Source: JANNPJ01 sp965200525 (GTDB taxonomy: Bacteria; Actinomycetota; Actinomycetes; Actinomycetales; Kineosporiaceae). From it: a DNA stretch of 64,000 nucleotides. The stretch is taken from contig OZ241368.1 in the NCBI GenBank assembly GCA_965200525.1, positions 1,550,001 to 1,614,000 on the forward strand, given 5' to 3'. The notes under the pieces were generated by a model. The model saw nothing but the letters and a program-made list of their open reading frames with translations, had not been told where the DNA came from and did not search any database. This document shows, in pieces, positions 1-8,086 of the stretch (positions within the stretch are counted from its first letter, which is position 1; each line of letters begins with the position of its first letter). A program made the position numbers and the translations under genes.

Positions 1-48
1 GAAGCCGTCGCGGCCGGACCACCGGGAACCTGGCCCCGGAGGCCGGGC

Positions 49-1671
49 TCATTTCGCCGACCGGCGGGCCGAACCCTTGCGCTGACTCGGCCGCAGCACC
101 GGCTCGCCGGCCTCGTCGGCGCTCAGCCGCAGCCCGGCGCCGTACTCGGCCAGGGCCGCGACCAGCGCCTCGGCACTGGGTTCGGCGGCCAGGACGTCGA
201 CCCGAAGGCCGTGCTCCTCGGCCGTTTTCGCGGTCTGCGGACCGATGCAGGCGACCACCGTGGTGGTGTGCGGCTTGCCCGCGATGCCGACCAGGTTGCG
301 GACCGTGGACGAGGAGGTGAAGACCACCGCGTCGAAGTGCCCGCTCTTGATCGCCTCGCGGGTGTCGGCCGGCGGCGGCGCCGCCCGGACCGTGCGGTAG
401 GCGGTGACGTCGTCCACCTCCCAGCCGTTCTCCTGCAGGCCGGCCACCAGGGTGTCGGTGGCGATGTCGGCCCGGGGCAGGAACACCCGGTTGATCGGGT
501 CGAGCACCTCGTCGTAGGGCGGCCAGACCTCGAGCAGGCCGATCGCGGACTGGTTCTCGGTCGGCACCAGGTCGGGCTCGATCCCCCAGTCGCGCAGCGC
601 GGCCGTGGTCACGCCACCGACCGCGGCCACCTTGAGACCGGCGAAGGCCCGCGCGTCCAGGCCGAACTCCTCGAACTTCTCCCGGACCGCGCGGACGGCG
701 TTCACGCTGGTGAAGCCGATCCACTCGTACCGGCCGGTGACCAGGCCCTTGACCGCCTTCTCCATCTGGTGCGGGGTGCGCGGCGGCTCGACCGAGATGG
801 TGGGCACCACCTGGGCGACGGCCCCGTGGTCGGCCAGACCGGCCACGATCCCACCGGCCTGCTGCTTGGTCCGGGGCACCAGGACCTGCCAGCCGAACAG
901 CGGCTTGTTCTCGAACCAGGAGGCCTTGTCCCGCAACCCGGCGGCCTCGCCGATCACCGCGGTCATCGGCCGGTCCAGAGCGGCCCGGGGCAGCGCCGCC
1001 ACCAGTTCACCGAGCGAGCAGGCCAGCGAGCGTTGCTGGACCGTGGTGCCCTTGGAGGTCACCACCACCGGGGTCTGCGGCTTGCGGCCGGCCTCGAGCA
1101 GTCCCTCGGCCGCGCCGCGGATGTCCTCCTCGGCGCCCAGCACCACCACCGTGGTGGACGCCGTGGCGTGCAGCTTCCAGTCGACGTCGACCCCGTGCGG
1201 GTGCACCACGTGAACCCCGCTGACCCCGGCCGGGGTGAGCGGCACCCCGGCGTAGGCCGGTACGGCCAGCGCGGCCGAGACCCCGGGCACGACCTCGAAC
1301 GGCAGCGACTGCTTGCGACAGGCGGCGATCTCCTCGGCCAGGCCGGTGAAGGTGGCCGGGTCGCCGTCCAGCAACCGAACCACCCGGCAGCCCGAGCGGG
1401 CCGCGGTGACCACGAGTTTGGCCCGGCTGGCCCGGGTCATCGGCTGGCCGTCCTCGCCGAAGCCGGCGTCCAGCACCTCGACATCGGGCCGGCAGTGACG
1501 AGCGATCATGCTCTCGCGGGGGATCTGGTCGACGACGACGACATCGGCCTCGCCGAGCCGTTCCACCGCCCGCAGCGTCAGCAGACCTTCGTCTCCGGGG
1601 CCCGCGCCGACGAACGCGACGGACCCACCGGCCTTGGCGGACCCCTTCTTCCGGGCGGTCATCGAGCTCAC
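49..1671 (-). CDS. hemD: Bifunctional uroporphyrinogen-III C-methyltransferase / uroporphyrinogen-III synthase
   Basis: 540 aa, two domains. Residues about 16-250 are a SAM-dependent tetrapyrrole methylase (VAFVGAGPGDEGLLTLRA near the N-terminus, then DGDPATFTGLAEEIAA and VVPGVSAALAVPAYAG). Residues about 262-515 are a HemD uroporphyrinogen-III synthase domain beginning at WQVLVPRTKQQAGG. The fusion would cyclise hydroxymethylbilane and also methylate uroporphyrinogen III toward sirohaem or cobalamin; CobA-HemD fusions are common in actinobacteria. The GTG start overlaps the hemC stop (GTGA) and has an AGAAGG Shine-Dalgarno about 6 nt upstream; an in-frame ATG at 1662 is an alternative. It is the last hem gene in the window; hemB, often next, is not visible in the 48 bases left. 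Confidence 0.95.
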   Translation of the reverse strand: MSSMTARKKGSAKAGGSVAFVGAGPGDEGLLTLRAVERLGEADVVVVDQIPRESMIARHCRPDVEVLDAGFGEDGQPMTRASRAKLVVTAARSGCRVVRLLDGDPATFTGLAEEIAACRKQSLPFEVVPGVSAALAVPAYAGVPLTPAGVSGVHVVHPHGVDVDWKLHATASTTVVVLGAEEDIRGAAEGLLEAGRKPQTPVVVTSKGTTVQQRSLACSLGELVAALPRAALDRPMTAVIGEAAGLRDKASWFENKPLFGWQVLVPRTKQQAGGIVAGLADHGAVAQVVPTISVEPPRTPHQMEKAVKGLVTGRYEWIGFTSVNAVRAVREKFEEFGLDARAFAGLKVAAVGGVTTAALRDWGIEPDLVPTENQSAIGLLEVWPPYDEVLDPINRVFLPRADIATDTLVAGLQENGWEVDDVTAYRTVRAAPPPADTREAIKSGHFDAVVFTSSSTVRNLVGIAGKPHTTTVVACIGPQTAKTAEEHGLRVDVLAAEPSAEALVAALAEYGAGLRLSADEAGEPVLRPSQRKGSARRSAK

Positions 1672-2837
1672 GAGTCACCTTCTCTTGCCATGGCGGCTGT
1701 GCCTGAAGTTGCTGCCGTTTCGAGGCCTGCCTCGAGCGGTGGCGGTTGCGGCACGGGGATCAGTTCGGCGGCACCGTCGGCGAGCATCTGCTCGGCCAGG
1801 ACCTGGCCCAGGGCGATCGCCGAGGCCTCGCCGTCCGGCGTCAGCGCGGGTTCGGGGTCGGGCAGGTCGAGCCGGACGGTGGCCGACCGGCGGATGGTGA
1901 TCACGCCGTCCACCGACCCGACCACGGCCCGCAGGAAGAGCTCGGGGCCCTCCTCGCCCTCGGTGACCTCGGCTAGCGCGCCGACCGGCGCGGCGCAGCC
2001 GGCCTCGAGCCGGGCCAGCAGCGAGCGCTCGGCCAGCACCGAGGCCCGGGTGGCGGCGTCGTCCAGCAGTCCGAGCGCGGCGACCAGGGGGAAGTCGTCG
2101 AACCGGGCCTCGACCGCGAGCGCTCCCTGCCCGGGCGCGGGCAGCATCACCAGCGGGTCGAACAACTCGGTGGCCTCGTCCTGCCGGCCGAGCCGGAGCA
2201 GACCGGCCCGGGCCAGCACGATGGCGTCGAGCTTGCCGTCGGCGACCAGCCGCAGCCGGGTGTCCACGTTGCCCCGGACGTCGACCACGTCGAGGCCGAA
2301 CCCGAGGGCGCGCAGCTGAGCCGCCCGCCGGGGCGATCCGGTGCCGACCGTGGCGCCGGCCGGCAGCTGGGCCAAGGTCAGCCCGTCCCGGGCGATCAGG
2401 ACGTCGCGCGGGTCCTCCCGGGGTGGCAGGGCGGCCAGGGTCAGCCGGTCGGCCGGGGCGGTCGGCAGGTCCTTGAGCGAGTGCACGGCGAAGTCGATGC
2501 GGCCCTCGAGCAGGGCCTCGCGCAGCGAGGAGACGAACACGCCGGTGCCGCCCAGGCTGGACAGCGGGGCCGTGCTGACGTCGCCCTCGGTGGTCACGTC
2601 GACCAGCTCGAACTCGACCTGGTGGCCGAGCGCGGCCAGGGCCGAGCCCAGCTGGTCGGCCACCCAGCGGGACTGGGTCCGGGCCAGCGCACTGCGCCGG
2701 GTGCCCAGCCGCAGGCGGGCCGGCAACTGGGCCAACAGCGAGCCGACGGTCACCTCCGCGCCGAGGGCACCGGAACCGAGCCGGCTCGAGACACCTCTGG
2801 AGACCGTGCTGGTGCGGGTGCTGGTGCTGGTGTTCAC
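1668..2837 (-). CDS. hemC: Hydroxymethylbilane synthase (porphobilinogen deaminase)
   Basis: 389 aa from a GTG start that overlaps the hemA stop as GTGA. It polymerises four porphobilinogens to hydroxymethylbilane, the substrate of the downstream HemD domain. The family core begins at LRLGTRRSALARTQ (about residue 42); VDVRGNVDTRLRLVADGKLD, LPAPGQGALAVEAR and the dipyrromethane-binding cysteine in LEAGCAAPVGA are present. It is longer than the usual ~310-320 aa because of a roughly 40-residue Ser/Thr-rich N-terminal extension and a Pro/Ala-rich tail. The reading frame stays open far upstream in the hemA shadow, so a start much further up is not credible. Confidence 0.93.
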   Translation of the reverse strand: MNTSTSTRTSTVSRGVSSRLGSGALGAEVTVGSLLAQLPARLRLGTRRSALARTQSRWVADQLGSALAALGHQVEFELVDVTTEGDVSTAPLSSLGGTGVFVSSLREALLEGRIDFAVHSLKDLPTAPADRLTLAALPPREDPRDVLIARDGLTLAQLPAGATVGTGSPRRAAQLRALGFGLDVVDVRGNVDTRLRLVADGKLDAIVLARAGLLRLGRQDEATELFDPLVMLPAPGQGALAVEARFDDFPLVAALGLLDDAATRASVLAERSLLARLEAGCAAPVGALAEVTEGEEGPELFLRAVVGSVDGVITIRRSATVRLDLPDPEPALTPDGEASAIALGQVLAEQMLADGAAELIPVPQPPPLEAGLETAATSGTAAMAREGDS

Positions 2838-4213
2838 GCCACTCCCCCCGTCGCGTCGAAGCCGGTACCCACGTCGGCGCTCAACCGGACCGACAGCTCG
2901 ACGCCGACCGGCAGCTCGGGCGGCAGCCCGCCCGACTCGACCGGCTCCGGCCCGAGGTTGAACAGCAGCCGCAGAGCCTCGGCGTAGCTGTCGCCGCCGG
3001 GTTCGGCGGCCAGTTCCTTCACCCGCACCGTGGGCTGGTGCAGCAGTTTCTCGACCACCCGGTGCACGGTCTGCTCGACCTCGGCCAGCACACCCGGCTC
3101 GACCCGACCGATCCGGCTCTCCAGCCGGCTCAGCTCGGTCTCGACCACCGACCGGGCCATGGCCCGCAGGGCGACCACGGTCGGGGCGACCTCCTTGGCC
3201 CGCAGGTCGGCCAGGTAGAGGGCGACCTCGTCGGCGACCAGGGACCGGACGTCGGCCAGGTCCTCGGACAGGCCCAGCTCGCTCAGGTCGCGGCCGAGCT
3301 GCTCCAGGTCGAACACGGTGACGCCGGTCAGCCGGCCGACGGCCGGATCGACGTCCCGGGGCAGGGCCAGGTCGACGAAGACCTGGTGCGGCCGCCCGGC
3401 GGCGCGGCGCTCGGACTGCGCGGACTGCACGGCCCGGGTGGTCACCAGGTAACCGGTCGACCCGGCACAGGCGATCACCAGGTCGGCCTCGATCAGCGCG
3501 GCCGGCAACTGCTCCAGCGGCACCGGGGTGCCGTCGACCGAGGCTGCCAGCCGGTCGGCCCGGCCCAGGGTGCGACTGCAGACCGAGATTGCGCCGGCGC
3601 CGGCCCGGTGGGCCGTGGCCACCGCGAGGCCGCTCATCGCCCCGGCCCCGAGGACCAGGACGCTGACCCCCGGCAGCGGGCCGAGCACCTGCCCGGCCCG
3701 GGTCAGGCCGGCCTCGACCAGGGTCGGCCCGGCCCGGTCGAGCCGGGTCTCGGTGTGGGCCCGCTTGCCCACCCGCAGCGCGTTCTGGACCAGGTGGCCG
3801 ATGGTCCGGCCGGCCGAGCCGGTGGTCTGGGCCGCTCGCAGCGCCGACCGGACCTGGCCCAGGATCTGGGCCTCGCCGACGGCCATCGAGTCCAGCCCGC
3901 AGGCCACCCGGAACAGGTGCGAGACGGCCGCGCCCTCGTAGTGTACGTAAAGGTGCTCGGTCAGTTCGGTCAGCTCGACGCCGGTGATCTTGGCCAGCGC
4001 GGTGCCGATCTCGGCCACCCCACCGTGGAACTTGCTGACGTCGGCGTAGACCTCGAGCCGGTTGCAGGTGACCAGGCAGACGGCCTCGCTGACGTGATCG
4101 CCGCGACACAGCTCGGCCGAGAGCTGCTCGGCCTCGACCGGCGCCAGCATGGTCCGCTCCAGCAGCTCGATCGGGGCGGAACGATGGGAGAGTCCGACCA
4201 CCAGGACGCTCAT
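2834..4213 (-). CDS. hemA: Glutamyl-tRNA reductase
   Basis: 459 aa. It reduces glutamyl-tRNA(Glu) to glutamate-1-semialdehyde, the committed step of C5-pathway haem synthesis. The start MSVLVVGLSHRSAPIELLER is typical and the catalytic cysteine lies in VCLVTCNRLEVYAD. The NADPH-binding Rossmann segment VLVLGAGAMSGLAVATAHRA is near residue 190, followed by a C-terminal dimerisation helix with a short Gly/Pro-rich end. The ATG overlaps the rex stop (ATGA), so rex, hemA, hemC and hemD appear translationally coupled in one transcript. Confidence 0.96.
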   Translation of the reverse strand: MSVLVVGLSHRSAPIELLERTMLAPVEAEQLSAELCRGDHVSEAVCLVTCNRLEVYADVSKFHGGVAEIGTALAKITGVELTELTEHLYVHYEGAAVSHLFRVACGLDSMAVGEAQILGQVRSALRAAQTTGSAGRTIGHLVQNALRVGKRAHTETRLDRAGPTLVEAGLTRAGQVLGPLPGVSVLVLGAGAMSGLAVATAHRAGAGAISVCSRTLGRADRLAASVDGTPVPLEQLPAALIEADLVIACAGSTGYLVTTRAVQSAQSERRAAGRPHQVFVDLALPRDVDPAVGRLTGVTVFDLEQLGRDLSELGLSEDLADVRSLVADEVALYLADLRAKEVAPTVVALRAMARSVVETELSRLESRIGRVEPGVLAEVEQTVHRVVEKLLHQPTVRVKELAAEPGGDSYAEALRLLFNLGPEPVESGGLPPELPVGVELSVRLSADVGTGFDATGGVA

Positions 4214-5046
4214 CCTGCGGCCTCCGCCCGGGGGCGGGCCACCGGTTCGCGCACCGGCGCGAGCTCGGACAGGACGTCGATCGGCCGGTCCGGGGCCGTC
4301 TCGGCCGACTCGCGGGCCGGTTCGAGGGCCGGTTCGAAGGCCGGTTCGAAGGCCAGGTCGGCGGCCAGTCGGTTGGCCGCCCGGCGCTGCTCGTGGAAGG
4401 CCAGGATCTGCAGTTCGGTGGAGAGATCCACCCGTCGGACCATCACGCCGTCCGGCACGGTGAGCACGCAGGGGGCGAAATTGAGGACGCCGGTGACGCC
4501 GGCCGCGACCAGCCGGTCGCAGACCTCCTGGGCCACCGGACCCGGGGTGGCGACCACGCCGATCTGGACCCTCAGGTCGGAGACGACGGCGTCAAGTTCA
4601 CCCAAAGGGAGTACCGGCAGGCCGGCCACGGTCTCGCCGACGACCTTCGGATCGGCGTCGACCAGGGCCACCACGGTGAACCCGCGGGAGGTGAAGCCGC
4701 CGTAGTTGGCCAGCGCGTGGCCCAGATTTCCGACCCCGACGATGACGACCCGCCAGTCCTGGGTCAGGCCGAGCTCCCGGGAGATTTGGTAGACCAGGTA
4801 CTGCACGTCGTAGCCGACCCCGCGGGTGCCGTACGAGCCCAGGTGGGAGAGATCCTTGCGGAGCTTGGCCGACCCGACCCCGGCCGCCGTGGCCAGCTCC
4901 TCCGACGACACCGTGGCCACGCCCCGCTCGGCCAGGGTGGTCAGCGCCTGCAGGTAGACCGGCAGACGGGACACCGTGGCTTCGGGGATTCCGTCACGGC
5001 CGGCCCGCTGCTGGCGGACGAGCCGTGCGGGTCGTGGTCGGGTCAC
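4210..5046 (-). CDS. rex: Redox-sensing transcriptional repressor Rex
   Basis: 278 aa. Rex senses the NADH/NAD+ ratio and represses respiratory and fermentative genes when NADH is low. The N-terminal winged helix is about residues 24-95 (IPEATVSRLPVYLQAL, VGSAKLRKDLSHLGSYGTRG) and a Rossmann NAD(H) domain follows (VVIVGVGNLGHALANYGGF). GTG start preceded by AAGGAG at about 10 nt. It leads the hemACD operon, as described for the Streptomyces rex-hemACD operon. A Rex-type operator lies upstream at 5123-5140, so autoregulation is likely. The C-terminal ~50 residues are a low-complexity Glu/Pro/Ala tail. Confidence 0.95.
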   Translation of the reverse strand: MTRPRPARLVRQQRAGRDGIPEATVSRLPVYLQALTTLAERGVATVSSEELATAAGVGSAKLRKDLSHLGSYGTRGVGYDVQYLVYQISRELGLTQDWRVVIVGVGNLGHALANYGGFTSRGFTVVALVDADPKVVGETVAGLPVLPLGELDAVVSDLRVQIGVVATPGPVAQEVCDRLVAAGVTGVLNFAPCVLTVPDGVMVRRVDLSTELQILAFHEQRRAANRLAADLAFEPAFEPALEPARESAETAPDRPIDVLSELAPVREPVARPRAEAAG

Positions 5047-5122
5047 TGGGGGCCGGCTCCTTCATTGGCATTGGTGCCCCGGGCAGTTGAGACGCCTGCT
5101 CGAACAGCTCCACCCTAGGCGC

Positions 5123-5140
5123 TTGTGAACGGATGCACAA
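5123..5140. promoter_or_regulatory. Rex operator (ROP-like palindrome)
   Basis: The 18-bp sequence TTGTGAACGGATGCACAA has perfectly inverted 5-bp ends (TTGTG...CACAA) and fits the Rex site form TTGTG-N8-CACAA. It sits 77 bp upstream of the rex GTG, between the stop of the glutaredoxin gene and rex. This supports NADH-responsive autoregulation of rex-hemACD. Confidence 0.8.
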
Positions 5141-5151
5141 AGTCGGACGGG

Positions 5152-5436
5152 TCACTCCGACCGGCGGCGGAACCAACGGCGCCGGCCGGCCAGCGCGGCC
5201 CGCAACCGCTGCTCGTCGACCCGCCAGAAGTCGTGCTGCTCGCCGTCCACCAGAACCACCGGAATCTGTTCGGCGTACAGCTCCATCAGCGACAAATCCT
5301 CCAGGACGGACAGCTCCCGCCAGCCGGCTCCGGTCTCGTCGGCCACCCGCTCGACCACCAGCCGGGCGTCGTCACAGAGGTGACAGCCGGGCTTTCCGAT
5401 CAAGGTGATCCGGGGCTCGTCGCTCGTCGTCCCCAC
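5152..5436 (-). CDS. Glutaredoxin-family protein (DUF836-like)
   Basis: 94 aa thioredoxin-fold protein. The N-terminal strand-loop ITLIGKPGCHLCDDARLVVE carries the CxxC active site CHLC, and IPVVLVDGEQ contains the cis-proline expected of glutaredoxins. Probably a small cytoplasmic thiol-disulphide oxidoreductase; the true electron donor is unknown. It lies upstream of rex on the same strand. A comparable gene precedes hemA in mycobacteria, so this is conserved context. The C-terminus is a short Arg-rich tail. Confidence 0.85.
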   Translation of the reverse strand: MGTTSDEPRITLIGKPGCHLCDDARLVVERVADETGAGWRELSVLEDLSLMELYAEQIPVVLVDGEQHDFWRVDEQRLRAALAGRRRWFRRRSE

Positions 5437-5485
5437 GGCAGCAGCGTAGACCCGGGACCGGCGCGGGACGGTTGCGACAAGTCGG

Positions 5486-5491
5486 TAGGGT
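5486..5491 (+). promoter_or_regulatory. -10 box TAGGGT, leaderless start
   Basis: TAGGGT ends 7 nt before the ATG at 5499, placing the transcription start at or next to the start codon. It supports choosing ATG 5499 over the TTG at 5472. Confidence 0.55.
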
Positions 5492-5498
5492 CAGCCGG

Positions 5499-7163
5499 AT
5501 GTTGACCGGCGGCCGACGGCCATCCCTGGCCGGCCAGGGATGGCTGCTGCCGACCACCGGGCCGGTGATCGCCCTGGCCGCGCTGCTGGCGCTGCGCCAT
5601 CCCCGGGTGATCTACACGTCCGACTCGGCCGCCCAGCAGTCGATCGTGCGCACCTGGCTGGACGTCGGGCACGGCACCACCTCGGTGCCGTCCGACACCT
5701 GGGCCCTGAAGATCCCGCTGTACCTGGTGCTGGAGCACCTGCCGCTGGCTGCGCTGGACAAGATGCTGGCCGCCGTCCTGGTGCTCAACACGGTGACGTT
5801 CCTGCTGCTCGGCTGGGCCGCCTGGCGGCTGGCGGCGGGCTGGGGCGAAGGCGTGCGCTGGTACGAGCTGGCGGTGCCGCTGGCCTGGCTGGCCACCCTC
5901 GGTGGCGGGATCGGCTCCAACCGGATGCTGGCCAACTACCGCAACATCGAACTCGGGCTCAGCTTCGTGGTGCTGGCCATGGTCGCCGGGTACCTGGCCC
6001 GGCCCACCCCGCCGACCGCGGACGACGACGGACCCCGACCGCGGTGGCGGTGGCGGTGGCGACCGATCGCGGTCGGGGGCGCGTCTGCCGTCCTCTGCGC
6101 CGTCCTCTGGTACGACGACCCGTACGTCGAGATGCTGGTCGGGTTGCCGCTGCTGGCCGCCGCCCTGCTCTGGTACCGGTTGCGCGAGCGGGACGTCCGG
6201 CTGCTGCACGTAGCCGCCGTGATGGCGGCCTCCTACGTGATCACGGCCCTGTTCCAGCACGGCTCGGGACTGGTCGGGGTCACGCTGGACACGGCCCCGG
6301 CACTGGCGGTGTCCCCCTCGGACCTGCGGCTGCACCTGAGCCTGCTGCTGCCCGGCACCGGCCTGCAGCTCGGGGTGGACGGGTGGGCCTCCCGGCCGCT
6401 CGACGTCCTGGCCCAGATCCTGGTGGTGGCCGCCTTCGTGGTGCTGGTGGCGGCCTGCACCGCCCTGGCCGGGCTGGGCTGGCGGCGGCGCCGGTTCGCG
6501 GTGACCTTCGTCGCGCTGCACTGGCCCCTGGTGGTGGCCGGCTTCCTGGTCAGCTGGGCCAGCCAGAACGCCAGCGCCGGGCGGTACCTGATCCTGGCCG
6601 TCTGCGACGTCGCGGTGGCGACCGTCCTGCTGCTGCCCGAACTGCGCCGGCTCCGGCCCGCCGCGGCCCGGGCCCTGGTCGCCCTGCTGGCGGTGAGTGC
6701 GCTGGTCAGCCTGGATACCGGGGCGTATGCCGCGATCGACGCCGACCGCCGTCCCTCACCCGCCCTGGAACATCAGCAGGCCGTGGTGGACGCCGTCCGG
6801 CAGGCGGTGCGCGAGCACGGCGCGGTCAAGGGCTATGCCCCGTTCTGGGACGGCAACATCATCAGCTACCGGGCCGGCGAGGGGACGACGACGGCCGAGA
6901 TCGTCTGCCGCGACGGGCGGCTGAGCACCCGGGAATGGCTGAGCGACACTGTCCGGCTGACCCGCCCGGCGCGGGCCGTCTTCCTGATCTGGGATCCTCA
7001 GGCTGTGTACCTGAGCGGCTGCTCGGCCGCGATCCGCGACGCGCAGCTCGGCCCGCCGCTGGTCACCTACCGGATGGCCCCGACCGTGAAGCCCGCCCCG
7101 GGGGGCGGCGTCGACTCGGTGCTGGTCTATCCGGCCGACATCGAGGCGCGGCTGCGACCCTGA
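5499..7163 (+). CDS. Polytopic membrane protein of unknown function
   Basis: About 554 aa. Hydrophobic segments recur from residue ~18 (VIALAALLALRHPRVIYT) to ~410, with roughly ten membrane spans separated by Arg-rich loops, followed by a ~140-residue soluble C-terminal part (from AIDADRRPSPALEHQQ) that would be extracytoplasmic. Overall layout (many spans, then a soluble tail, an early DSAAQQS loop) resembles membrane glycosyltransferase-like proteins (GT-C type), but I see no diagnostic motif and do not assign that. Start chosen at ATG 5499 because of the leaderless -10; the longer frame opens with TTG at 5472. It is transcribed away from the glutaredoxin gene. Confidence 0.7.
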   Translation: MLTGGRRPSLAGQGWLLPTTGPVIALAALLALRHPRVIYTSDSAAQQSIVRTWLDVGHGTTSVPSDTWALKIPLYLVLEHLPLAALDKMLAAVLVLNTVTFLLLGWAAWRLAAGWGEGVRWYELAVPLAWLATLGGGIGSNRMLANYRNIELGLSFVVLAMVAGYLARPTPPTADDDGPRPRWRWRWRPIAVGGASAVLCAVLWYDDPYVEMLVGLPLLAAALLWYRLRERDVRLLHVAAVMAASYVITALFQHGSGLVGVTLDTAPALAVSPSDLRLHLSLLLPGTGLQLGVDGWASRPLDVLAQILVVAAFVVLVAACTALAGLGWRRRRFAVTFVALHWPLVVAGFLVSWASQNASAGRYLILAVCDVAVATVLLLPELRRLRPAAARALVALLAVSALVSLDTGAYAAIDADRRPSPALEHQQAVVDAVRQAVREHGAVKGYAPFWDGNIISYRAGEGTTTAEIVCRDGRLSTREWLSDTVRLTRPARAVFLIWDPQAVYLSGCSAAIRDAQLGPPLVTYRMAPTVKPAPGGGVDSVLVYPADIEARLRP

Positions 7164-7179
7164 GCCACAGGCGCGGACG

Positions 7180-7185
7180 TAGACT
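7180..7185 (+). promoter_or_regulatory. -10 box TAGACT, leaderless start
   Basis: TAGACT ends 6 nt before the ATG at 7192. The gap to the preceding stop is only 28 bp, so this is a separate promoter for the HAD gene. Confidence 0.5.
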
Positions 7186-7191
7186 GCGGTC

Positions 7192-8016
7192 ATGCCGGAA
7201 GGCGAGATCCGAATGGTGGAGGGTCACACTCCACAACCACCGGCCGGCGACCCCACCGCGGCCGCCTTCTTCGACGTCGACAACACGATCGTCCGTGGCG
7301 CCTCGATCTTCCACCTGGCCCGGGGCCTGTACCGGCGCGACTTCCTGAGCATGCGCGACATCCTCAAGTTCGCGGTGGCCCAGGCCCGGTTCATCGCCCT
7401 CGGCGAGCATCACGACCTGGTCGCCGAGACCCAGGCCCGGGCGCTGGCCTTCATCGCCGGGCGTTCGGTGGCCGAGATGCGCTCGGTCGGCGAAGAGGTC
7501 TACGACGAACTGCTGGCCGACAAGATCTGGCCCGGCACTCTCGCCCTGGCCCGGATGCACACCGACGCCGGCCAGCGGGTCTGGCTGGTGACCGCGACCC
7601 CGGTCGAGGTGGCCCAGGTGATCGCCGAGCGGCTCGGCCTCTACGGCGCCTTGGGCACGGTGTCCGAGCACGTCGACGGCCGGTACACCGGCCAGCTGGT
7701 CGGGGCGGCGATGCACGGCCAGGCCAAGGCCGAGGCGGTGGCGGCGCTGGCCGAGCGCGAGGGTCTGGCCCTGCGCCGGTGCGCCGCCTACAGCGACTCG
7801 GCCAACGACATCCCGCTGCTGTCCCTGGTCGGGCATCCGGTGGCGATCAACCCCGACGGACGGCTACGGGCCCATGCCCGGCTCAACGGCTGGCAGGTGC
7901 ACGACTACCGGACCAAGCGCAAGGCGGCCAAGATCGGCCTGCCCGCAGCCGGGGCCGGGGTGCTGGCCGGGATAGCGGTCGGGGCGATCATGGCCAATCG
8001 CCGGCACCGCTGCTGA
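7192..8016 (+). CDS. HAD-IB family hydrolase (SerB2-like phosphatase)
   Basis: 274 aa. HAD motif I is FFDVDNTIVRGAS (nucleophile in DVDNT), motif II is WLVTATPVEVA and motifs III-IV are the YSDSANDIPLL segment, typical of subfamily IB with a helical cap. A hydrophobic C-terminal stretch (IGLPAAGAGVLAGIAVGAIM) followed by basic residues suggests a tail anchor. Likely a phosphomonoesterase; family members include phosphoserine phosphatases but substrate cannot be set from sequence. A related HAD gene sits in the hemA-proximal block of mycobacteria (SerB2), supporting orthologous context, but no ACT domain is present. Confidence 0.85.
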   Translation: MPEGEIRMVEGHTPQPPAGDPTAAAFFDVDNTIVRGASIFHLARGLYRRDFLSMRDILKFAVAQARFIALGEHHDLVAETQARALAFIAGRSVAEMRSVGEEVYDELLADKIWPGTLALARMHTDAGQRVWLVTATPVEVAQVIAERLGLYGALGTVSEHVDGRYTGQLVGAAMHGQAKAEAVAALAEREGLALRRCAAYSDSANDIPLLSLVGHPVAINPDGRLRAHARLNGWQVHDYRTKRKAAKIGLPAAGAGVLAGIAVGAIMANRRHRC

Positions 8017-8073
8017 CCAGGCCTTCTTCGTCGATCATGCCCCTCTGCATACCCATTTGAGCCCATCGGGCCC

Positions 8074-8079
8074 TAGTCT
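8074..8079 (+). promoter_or_regulatory. -10 box TAGTCT, leaderless start
   Basis: TAGTCT lies 7 nt upstream of the ATG at 8087 and favours that start over the TTG at 8057. Confidence 0.5.
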
Positions 8080-8086
8080 CTCGGGC

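Noticed and set aside
1668..4109. 813-residue open frame over hemC and hemA
   Set aside because: Upstream part is Arg/Gly-rich read-through of hemA in another frame; hemC starts at 2837.
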